Assembly (NCBI GenBank): GCA_947037125.1
Contig: CAMQTJ010000001.1
Span: 1-64,000, forward strand
Direction of reading: 5' to 3'
Length of the DNA: 64,000 nucleotides
Source: an uncultured Holdemania sp.
GTDB lineage: Bacteria; Bacillota_I; Bacilli_A; Erysipelotrichales; Erysipelotrichaceae
In this document: positions 1-6,700 of the stretch, piece by piece
How the letters are laid out: each line of letters begins with the position of its first letter
Position numbering within the stretch: position 1 is the stretch's first letter
Notes under the pieces: model-generated
Database searches by the model: none
Told to the model about the DNA's origin: nothing
The model's input: only the letters and a program-made list of their open reading frames with translations
Made by a program: the position numbers and the translations under genes

Positions 1-1
1 T

Positions 2-979
2 CCTACTGCTTATACTTTCTATCAAAATTATTTTCCAACATCTTTAGCATATATGTTTAAAGAAAAAGGCTATAGTGCAAATTCATTTCATAATAGTAAA
101 GGTTCTTTTTATAACCGCTATGATTATCATAATTCATTTGGTTATGATAAATTTTATGCATCTAAAGAATTGGAAATACAAATACCTGAAAATTTCGGTT
201 ACGAATGGCCAAAAGATTTCGATTTATTTGAAAAAAGCACTGAAAAAATCTTAGAAAATTATAATGAAAATCAACCTTTTCTTTCATATTTAATAACGGT
301 TAGTACTCATATGCCTTACAACTCATTTCGCAAAAATTTAGAAGATGAATTTAAACTGGTAAAGAAAATATATCCTGATGTAAGTAGTGAGGTTGCCTAT
401 TATTTAGCAGGGGCAATGGATTTAGATAAAGGCTTAACACATATGGTTGAAGAATTTGAAAAAAAAGAAATTTTAGATGATACAGTATTTATAGTTATTG
501 CCGATCACTATTCTTATGGAATGAATGCAGAAATAATTTGGGAATATTATGATAAATATGAAAATAACTATTTGAAATTAACAAATGTACCTTTTCTTAT
601 TTGGACACCAGGCATTGAAAGTGAAGTTGTTAGTGAAAAGTGTTCACAATTTGATGTACATCCTACTATATCAAATCTGTTTAACTTGGACAATGATCTA
701 ACTTATGCTATGGGTAATGATATATTTTCTAACGAAATAAATACGATCATTTATGGTTCACGCAACACTTGGGAAGATGATAATATTCTATATGATAACA
801 ATCAAACTCTTATTCAATTTAATGATGATATTGACCCTTATTACGCAAGAGATAAAAATAATCAGCTTATTAAAAAGATTAATACATTTCAATACATTTT
901 AAAAGATGACTACTTTAATAGTTCAATATTCAAACAATCACAAATAGATAAAAACAAAGATAACAAATTCCAAAACTAG
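2..979 (+). CDS. LTA synthase-like sulfatase-superfamily protein (5' truncated)
   Basis: The reading frame is open from the first bases, so the gene begins outside the window and only its C-terminal ~325 residues are present. The visible start (FPTSLAYMFKEKGY, then NSKGSFYNR and FGYDKFY) matches the core of LtaS-type phosphoglycerol transferases, which polymerise lipoteichoic acid or decorate envelope polymers outside the membrane. VFIVIADHYSYG holds the late metal-binding Asp-His pair of the alkaline phosphatase/sulfatase fold, and STHMPY resembles the family substrate-site segment. The N-terminal membrane helices would lie upstream. The C-terminus after the DVHPTISNL segment is short and polar. 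A related phosphoglycerol or phosphoethanolamine transferase cannot be excluded. Confidence 0.8.
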   Translation, partial: PTAYTFYQNYFPTSLAYMFKEKGYSANSFHNSKGSFYNRYDYHNSFGYDKFYASKELEIQIPENFGYEWPKDFDLFEKSTEKILENYNENQPFLSYLITVSTHMPYNSFRKNLEDEFKLVKKIYPDVSSEVAYYLAGAMDLDKGLTHMVEEFEKKEILDDTVFIVIADHYSYGMNAEIIWEYYDKYENNYLKLTNVPFLIWTPGIESEVVSEKCSQFDVHPTISNLFNLDNDLTYAMGNDIFSNEINTIIYGSRNTWEDDNILYDNNQTLIQFNDDIDPYYARDKNNQLIKKINTFQYILKDDYFNSSIFKQSQIDKNKDNKFQN

Positions 980-1000
980 GATTTGTTATCTTTTCTTTTT
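956..1000 (+). terminator. Rho-independent terminator of the LTA synthase-like gene
   Basis: AAAGATAACAAAT and ATTTGTTATCTTT pair around a short loop that contains the stop codon. A T-rich tail (TTTTCTTTTT) follows. The stem lies partly inside the coding end. Confidence 0.75.
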
Positions 1001-1040
1001 GCTATTTTGTTAATTAACTTTTTTTATACTTTATAAATTA

Positions 1041-2972
1041 TTATTCAAATTCTTTTTTCATTGCATCAATAATTGCTTGAGATTCTTCAGTAGCACCTGA
1101 TACTACATCAACTTCAACACTCTGTTGAGAAACAAATTCGTTAACCAATTCTTGTAATTGAGCAGGTTCCATAAACATATTATCTTCACCCTCTAAAACA
1201 GAAACTAAAGATATTTTTCCTTCAGAAATTTTTATATTTAATTTAAATTCTCCATGACGTCCCTCAATAGCAAGTTCGTATGCCCCAGCATTTTCATCAG
1301 CAAAAATAGAATTTTCAGCTTTAACTGCTTCATCAAGTACTTTAAAATCAGATGTTACTGTGCTTTGTATACCAAAAGCATCTTGTGCTGCTGCTCTTCC
1401 TGATGCAATTGCCTCTGATAAGAACACACCATTTTGATATAAATTTGAAACATAGCTTCCTAATTCACCAGCTTCATATAAATTGTCAATTGGATTACCG
1501 TCCCAATTTAATACTTGAGACTTAGTATTACGAACAGCTCCACCTGTAGTTGCAACAAGTGTTGGTGTAACTTCTACTGCATAATATGGACCCTGACTAA
1601 TCGGTTGCATTTTACTAGGATCACGATTAAAGTCAGTATCAACTCCACTGATTGCCATCTCATTATAACGATCAATTGTAGCTTTTAATTCAATTGGATC
1701 ACGATCAATTAATACTGCTAGCTCTTCAATAGTATCAGCCTTAACAATCCATCCCTTTTCAATTTCTTCAACATTACCTTTAGACCAAGCATATTTTTCT
1801 GTTGTAATAGGCCATGATAACCATGGTGTAATTACAGTATCATTTTCTCTAAAATTTTCATCAAAAATAAAATGAACAGGTAGTGCACGATCATGTGGTA
1901 AATCTAAATATTTTCCATATTCCTTAGCTTTCATGTGTTGTCTATGATAATCTTGAGCTTCATCATAGAAACGTTCATTATTTGCTCCTACTTGTACGTA
2001 TGAACCTGTTTTAAATGTCATATTTAAAATAAAAGTTGATTCAAATTCAGGTGTTTGAACACCTAACCAATATCCACCTGATTGAGTTTGGTTATTCATG
2101 TGCCACATTTGTGCACCAACCTCCATAAGCATTTTAATACCATCACCAGTATTCCCAGGTGTTCCTGATGTTTTAACCATGTCTACACCATGAAAATCTT
2201 TTTGCATTTGTAAATTATTTTCAAAACCACCACATGATAATAATACTCCATTGTTAGCTTTGATATAAGTTTCATTACCTTCCCAATCACTTGAAATAAC
2301 ACCTTCAACACGTTTAGTAATTGGATCTTGCACTAATTCAGTCGCAAAATTACCATAACGAACTTCTACATTATCTCTCATTTTAACAGCAGCATTAAAC
2401 CCATGCCATAATCCACCTGTTTCAAATGATGACCCCTTAGTTCTAATATGTGCACTAGCTCCTTTAAAATCAGCACCTGGTAAATCTTTAAATTCCACAA
2501 CTAAAGAACCCCAACGAGCAGGTCCACCACCAACATATCCAATTTCATAACCTGCTGCATCCATGCTTGCTGAAATCCATGGAGTTTGATCAGCAAAGCG
2601 ATCAACTAACCAAGTTAAATATTCATCAGGAATCGGATTTGGTTCATTACACGCTTCTAAATACGTCTTAAATTTTTCTTTATCATCTTCTGCTGGAATA
2701 ATAAATGTTTGACCAGATGCAATTGAATTACCACCTGCTTGCTCTTCATTCATTTTTTCCAAAACTAAGATTGATGATTCCCCTGCAATATCACTAGCTT
2801 CTAATGCTGCTGCCTGCCCCGCCAAACCATAACCTACAACCAAAAAATCAACTTCTTCATCCCATTGAATATCGCTTGTAGAATCATTATTGCTTTGTGA
2901 ACAACCTGTAAAACACGATAAACATAAAACTGAAATAAGAAAAAAACCTAAACCTTTGACATATGTTTTCAT
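1041..2972 (-). CDS. Lipoprotein flavin reductase: FAD-binding fumarate/urocanate reductase-like with C-terminal FMN-binding domain
   Basis: This is a predicted surface lipoprotein of 643 residues. The signal peptide ends FTGC (Cys24). A FAD-binding reductase domain of the FrdA/flavocytochrome c type follows, starting VVGYGLAGQAAALEA at about residue 44 and ending with a second FAD region (VATTGGAVRNT, EAGELGSY). The last ~90 residues look like an FMN_bind domain with DVVSGAT, which fits the Dxx(S/T)GA(S/T) signal for covalent FMN attachment by ApbE. Known relatives reduce fumarate, urocanate or other acrylates outside the membrane with electrons from flavin-based chains; the substrate here cannot be read. 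FMN_bind sits at the C-terminus, whereas in UrdA it is N-terminal. The start follows AAAGGAGG. It has its own promoter and operator and lies just downstream of marR. Confidence 0.85.
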   Translation of the reverse strand: MKTYVKGLGFFLISVLCLSCFTGCSQSNNDSTSDIQWDEEVDFLVVGYGLAGQAAALEASDIAGESSILVLEKMNEEQAGGNSIASGQTFIIPAEDDKEKFKTYLEACNEPNPIPDEYLTWLVDRFADQTPWISASMDAAGYEIGYVGGGPARWGSLVVEFKDLPGADFKGASAHIRTKGSSFETGGLWHGFNAAVKMRDNVEVRYGNFATELVQDPITKRVEGVISSDWEGNETYIKANNGVLLSCGGFENNLQMQKDFHGVDMVKTSGTPGNTGDGIKMLMEVGAQMWHMNNQTQSGGYWLGVQTPEFESTFILNMTFKTGSYVQVGANNERFYDEAQDYHRQHMKAKEYGKYLDLPHDRALPVHFIFDENFRENDTVITPWLSWPITTEKYAWSKGNVEEIEKGWIVKADTIEELAVLIDRDPIELKATIDRYNEMAISGVDTDFNRDPSKMQPISQGPYYAVEVTPTLVATTGGAVRNTKSQVLNWDGNPIDNLYEAGELGSYVSNLYQNGVFLSEAIASGRAAAQDAFGIQSTVTSDFKVLDEAVKAENSIFADENAGAYELAIEGRHGEFKLNIKISEGKISLVSVLEGEDNMFMEPAQLQELVNEFVSQQSVEVDVVSGATEESQAIIDAMKKEFE

Positions 2973-2985
2973 ATATCCTCCTTTA

Positions 2986-3013
2986 TTTATAGTAAACCAT
3001 TACTTACTATAAA
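2986..3013 (-). promoter_or_regulatory. Perfect inverted repeat, probable MarR operator
   Basis: TTTATAGTAA and TTACTATAAA form a perfect 10-bp inverted repeat around 8 nt. It lies immediately downstream of the -10 box and over the expected transcription start of the reductase gene. This is where a repressor would block initiation. The adjacent marR gene is the obvious candidate; that assignment is inference. Confidence 0.7.
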
Positions 3014-3014
3014 T

Positions 3015-3043
3015 AATATAACAATTATCGCACCAATTGTCAA
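3015..3043 (-). promoter_or_regulatory. Strong sigma-A-type promoter of the reductase gene
   Basis: Read on the minus strand: TTGACA at 3043-3038, exactly 17 nt, then TATATT at 3020-3015. The start codon is about 40 nt downstream behind AAAGGAGG. Confidence 0.8.
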
Positions 3044-3070
3044 TGATTTCACATAAAAATAATATATAAA

Positions 3071-3099
3071 ATAAAAAAAACATATCAACTATGTTTTTT
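3071..3099 (-). terminator. Terminator after marR
   Basis: A perfect 10-bp stem, AAAAAACATA with TATGTTTTTT, has a 5-nt loop. On the minus strand it is followed by a T-rich run. It overlaps the end of marR and separates the clp-ispD-marR transcript from the reductase promoter. Confidence 0.75.
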
Positions 3100-3543
3100 C
3101 GGATTTAAATCAAACTTTGGTAACAATTCATTTATTGTTGAAATAGCATTGATAATTCTTTCTTGATCATCAATGGGTAATAATTCATAACTACCATATG
3201 CATTATTTAAAAATTGTACTTTAACTTTTTCAATTATCGTATAACCTAATGGCGTAAGACTAATTAAAATAACCCTACGATTTTTACTATCATAACTTCT
3301 TTGTATTAATTCTTTCGAAACTAATAATTCAATTAGTTTTGTCGCTTGTTGTTTAGACATACTCATTTTATTAGAAAACTCGCCCATTGTCATTTTTTCA
3401 TCTTTTTGTAAATACCAAAGAGTACTCATTTGATTATGCGATAAGCAAAATTCATTTTTAAAAAATAATGCAAAAGGCTTTGATACTTTTTCTAAGTTTA
3501 ATTCAATATATCCAATCATTGCTTTATCAAATTCTTTTCTCAT
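3085..3543 (-). CDS. MarR-family transcriptional regulator
   Basis: The 152-residue protein has the MarR winged-helix plan: an N-terminal dimerisation helix, then a winged helix (MTMGEFSNKMSMSKQQATKLIELLVSKELIQR) with the wing DSKNRRVILISLTPLGY, then a C-terminal helix. MarR proteins usually repress neighbouring genes and release DNA on binding a small molecule or on oxidation. The start codon directly abuts the ispD stop, so it is probably co-transcribed with ispD and the Clp-like gene. The next gene downstream, the flavin reductase, has a palindromic operator over its promoter and is the likely target. The effector is unknown. Confidence 0.85.
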   Translation of the reverse strand: MRKEFDKAMIGYIELNLEKVSKPFALFFKNEFCLSHNQMSTLWYLQKDEKMTMGEFSNKMSMSKQQATKLIELLVSKELIQRSYDSKNRRVILISLTPLGYTIIEKVKVQFLNNAYGSYELLPIDDQERIINAISTINELLPKFDLNPKKHS

Positions 3544-4185
3544 TTACTTAACCTTAATATCACTTTCATTTGTTATTTTGATATTAGCATAATCACCAAT
3601 TACTACTTTAGTTTTTGTATTACTACAAATTTCTACACAACTAACATCATCAGTAACATTTAAATTTAATTCAACTACTTTATCATAAGCCTGTTTAATC
3701 ACACTTGTTTTAAATGCTTGAGGTGTTTGAGCATTATATAAACAATTACGATCTAAAGTTTTTTCAACCAACATATCCGCATTAACAAGCTTAACTGTAT
3801 CAATTGATTTAACCCCAACAACAACAGAATCAAAACAAATCAATTCAGCTTTAACATTATCAATCACTGTTTGTGTCAAGTAGGGTCTTGCACCATCGTG
3901 TACCATAACATAATCACTTGTTGTTTTTTTTAAGCCTTCATATACACTTAATGTTCTTGTATCTTTACCTTCAACTAATTCAATATCATTAAAATTATTC
4001 AACAATTCAAAATTATCTTTTTGTGTCACAACAATTATTTGTACACAATCAAAATCATTTTTAAACAAAGTAATTACCTTATCAATTATTCTATTATTTT
4101 GATCTAATTGATAAAAAACTTTGTTATATCCTAAATTCAAACGACTTCCATTTCCTGATGCACAAATAACTGCTGTATATTTCAT
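3544..4185 (-). CDS. ispD: 2-C-methyl-D-erythritol 4-phosphate cytidylyltransferase
   Basis: The 213-residue protein is of normal IspD length. It couples CTP with methylerythritol phosphate in the non-mevalonate isoprenoid pathway. The nucleotide-binding N-terminus CASGNGSRLNLGYNKVFYQL matches the family signature with its conserved Arg and Lys, and VMVHDGARPYLT is the second diagnostic block. TDDVSCVE is the late conserved segment. It sits between the Clp-like gene (3 nt upstream) and marR (abutting), which suggests one transcript. In Bacillus ispD also follows the clpC region, so the arrangement echoes an old gene order. A TarI-type ribitol-phosphate cytidylyltransferase is the main alternative, since the families are close. 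Confidence 0.8.
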   Translation of the reverse strand: MKYTAVICASGNGSRLNLGYNKVFYQLDQNNRIIDKVITLFKNDFDCVQIIVVTQKDNFELLNNFNDIELVEGKDTRTLSVYEGLKKTTSDYVMVHDGARPYLTQTVIDNVKAELICFDSVVVGVKSIDTVKLVNADMLVEKTLDRNCLYNAQTPQAFKTSVIKQAYDKVVELNLNVTDDVSCVEICSNTKTKVVIGDYANIKITNESDIKVK

Positions 4186-4188
4186 ACT

Positions 4189-5967
4189 TTATATTACCTT
4201 TTCTAAATCAAGTGTTTTTATTTGATTAATATTATTTAATGATAACACAAAATCATTATTTTTCACATTATTAAAAGCTAAAAACCCAACACATTTTGAT
4301 ACACTTGGTTTATCTGTTACAATTAAAAAATTACTTATATTAATTTTATCGTTTTCTAAATTAACTATTACACCATCTCTAAATCCTTTTTCTAACATAG
4401 CCTTACATTCTTTTGTAACACTTGAATAATTACTAAAATATATTAGTCCATATTTTTTTAAACTAACTATATTTTTGATTATATTTAAATATTGATAAGT
4501 TCCTAATTGATTAAAATTATTACAATTAATTTCTATTGATTGATTACTTTTACCAAAATATTTTTCACTAATCAGTTTAAAAAACAATGATTTACTCTCG
4601 TTTTTTCCATCAATCTTCCATACATCAATAACCTTAAATTCATTCATACTTATTAGTCTTTTATACAGTTTAGTTATTTCATCCTTATTGATTATTTTAT
4701 TTTTTTTAACTTCACTTATAAAATCATTATTATCATTATTAGTTGGTAAATGAGTTATTAAAGATATTGCTTGTTCAATGTGTTTAACACTAACACTTCT
4801 TAAGTTATCCTTTAAACAATTAGTGCATGCAATGTCTAATAAATCTATTGCCTTATCAGGAAAATTAGTTTCTAAAATTTGTTTAGTCGCTAAATCAATA
4901 CATTGATTAATAATGTTATTACTTATTTTGACTTTGTGATGTAGTTGTAATTGTTTAGATTTTGCATATAACATCGAAAAAAGTAATTCACCACTTGGTT
5001 CATCAATAATTATTTTTTGAAAACGTCTTTTTAATGCCTTATCCTTTTCAATAAATTTTTGATATTCAAAAGGTGTTGTAGCACCAATACATCTAAGATT
5101 ACTACGTGCAAGATAAGGTTTTAAAACTGATGCAACATCTAAACTACCCTCAGCCTTTCCAGCATTAACCATCAAATGAATTTCATCAATAAATAGTATA
5201 ACTTTCTTATTATCTTTAATTAAGTCAATTATTATTTGAAGCTTTTCTTCAAATTCACCGCGATATTTAGTCCCTGCAACTAATGAATTCAAATTTAATT
5301 CTAAAATAGTATTATCAAATAAACATTGCGGAACTTTTTTTTGATTAATCAATAATGCTAAATGCTCGACAATAGCACTTTTTCCAACACCTGCTTCTCC
5401 AACTAAAATACAGTTAGACTTTTCCATTTTTGATAATACTTGTATTATTTCACTTATTTCACTATCTCTTCCACTTATTTCAAAATCATTTTCTTTTTTA
5501 AACTTATTTAGATTTTTTAATTCTTTATAACTATCAAATATGATACAATCATTTTCACTTACTGTATTTATCAACATTTTAATATCAACATCGTGTCTTC
5601 TTAACAATTCATTGGCAACATTATTTTCTGCATTCAATAATAATAAAGTAATATCATCAATACTTGTTTCCTTATTATTAGTGTTGGCAATTTGTTCACT
5701 TTGCTCAAATATTTCAACTAATGTTTTAGTATATAGTGCATCTTGTTGTTCATTATTTTCAAATCCAAATAATGATTTTATTTCATTTTTCATAAGTGAT
5801 GCATCTATTTGATATTTACTTAATTCTTTTTCAAGCTTACAATTTTTTATCATTAGTATACCTACTAATAAATGTTCAGTACCAATATATGAATTTTTAC
5901 ATTCTTTCGCAAATGCTTTAGCATTATTAATAGCGCAAATAACTTTTCGATCAAGATTATGGTGCAT
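4189..5967 (-). CDS. ClpC-like AAA+ ATPase with a degenerate second ATPase domain
   Basis: The start at MHHNLDRK is set by AAGGAGG 5 nt upstream; an upstream in-frame ATG lacks a good site. Residues ~1-135 form a Clp N-terminal substrate/adaptor domain (NSYIGTEHLLVGIL). The first AAA+ domain is intact, with Walker A GEAGVGKSAI, Walker B VILFIDEIHLM and LKRRFQKI for sensor/arginine-finger regions. It lacks an obvious coiled-coil middle domain. The C-terminal ~150 residues align in outline with the ClpC second AAA+ domain but have lost both Walker motifs (IDGKNESKSLFF and YGLIYFSNYSS replace them). The protein is 592 residues against ~810 for ClpC. A role as a hexameric unfoldase without D2 hydrolysis, or decay of an old copy, are both possible. 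Confidence 0.75.
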   Translation of the reverse strand: MHHNLDRKVICAINNAKAFAKECKNSYIGTEHLLVGILMIKNCKLEKELSKYQIDASLMKNEIKSLFGFENNEQQDALYTKTLVEIFEQSEQIANTNNKETSIDDITLLLLNAENNVANELLRRHDVDIKMLINTVSENDCIIFDSYKELKNLNKFKKENDFEISGRDSEISEIIQVLSKMEKSNCILVGEAGVGKSAIVEHLALLINQKKVPQCLFDNTILELNLNSLVAGTKYRGEFEEKLQIIIDLIKDNKKVILFIDEIHLMVNAGKAEGSLDVASVLKPYLARSNLRCIGATTPFEYQKFIEKDKALKRRFQKIIIDEPSGELLFSMLYAKSKQLQLHHKVKISNNIINQCIDLATKQILETNFPDKAIDLLDIACTNCLKDNLRSVSVKHIEQAISLITHLPTNNDNNDFISEVKKNKIINKDEITKLYKRLISMNEFKVIDVWKIDGKNESKSLFFKLISEKYFGKSNQSIEINCNNFNQLGTYQYLNIIKNIVSLKKYGLIYFSNYSSVTKECKAMLEKGFRDGVIVNLENDKINISNFLIVTDKPSVSKCVGFLAFNNVKNNDFVLSLNNINQIKTLDLEKVI

Positions 5968-6088
5968 ATAAACCTCCTTATGCTTTATCAGTTTATGCAT
6001 TTAGTAATTAGTATTAACAATATTTCGCAAATTAGTTTATTTTTTTATATAAATCTTCTATAATCAAAGTATATAAAAGGAGGATTTT

Positions 6089-6586
6089 ATGCAAATAACA
6101 ACTAAAAAAGGTGATTTAGGCTTAACGGACATTAATGGAAAAAGAATTTATAAGTCAGATATCGTAATTGATTGTATCGGTGAAATAGACACATTAATGG
6201 CAAAATGTATTACTAATTGTGCAACATATCAAAAACATCATAATGACTTAAGACAAGTAGTAGAAGATTGTACTACTATTTGTTCTTATATTGCAGGCTA
6301 TATTAAAGATGTTGATTTTAATATGGATGTTGTTTGGATTGAAAACTTAATTAATATGTATGAAAAAAAAGATATTAAGTTTGATTTTGTTTATCCATTT
6401 AATGATTTAGAAGCTGCAAGTTACAACGAACTTAGAGCATTAGCACGAAGTACTGAACGTACATGTTTTAAATTACATCAAACAAATAGTATCGATATTA
6501 ACATAATAAAATATTTTAATCGTCTATCAGATTTATTCTTTTTGATGATAATTGAAAAAATGCATTATTCACAAAATAACAAATAA
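6089..6586 (+). CDS. PduO-type cob(I)alamin adenosyltransferase-like protein
   Basis: The 165-residue protein starts with TTKKGDLGLTDINGKRIYKSD, the ATP-binding start of PduO-type adenosyltransferases, and ends with ARSTERTCFKLH and FNRLSDLFF, the other conserved block. The family transfers the 5'-deoxyadenosyl group of ATP to cobalamin to make coenzyme B12. The next gene is an adenosylcobalamin-dependent ribonucleotide reductase, 114 nt downstream, so this enzyme probably supplies its cofactor. The start follows AAAGGAGG. It is slightly shorter than the usual ~180-190 residues, but both ends of the family are present. Confidence 0.8.
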   Translation: MQITTKKGDLGLTDINGKRIYKSDIVIDCIGEIDTLMAKCITNCATYQKHHNDLRQVVEDCTTICSYIAGYIKDVDFNMDVVWIENLINMYEKKDIKFDFVYPFNDLEAASYNELRALARSTERTCFKLHQTNSIDINIIKYFNRLSDLFFLMIIEKMHYSQNNK

Positions 6587-6646
6587 TAATTTGATTATTA
6601 TTATTTTAAATGCTCTCAAAATATGTTATCATAGTAACAATGTTGT

Positions 6647-6694
6647 AACCTTTATATAGGTTCAATAAATTTTAGACAAAATATAAAGGTAGGG
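6647..6694 (+). promoter_or_regulatory. Leader with two mutually exclusive pairings next to the nrdJ ribosome binding site
   Basis: ACCTTTATAT (6648-6657) is a perfect 10-nt complement of ATATAAAGGT (6681-6690), which includes the first part of the Shine-Dalgarno stretch AAAGGTAGGG. The same segment can instead form a local hairpin, AACCT (6647-6651) with AGGTT (6658-6662). The two structures cannot coexist. A translation switch is inferred, not shown. Confidence 0.4.
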
Positions 6695-6700
6695 AAAAAT

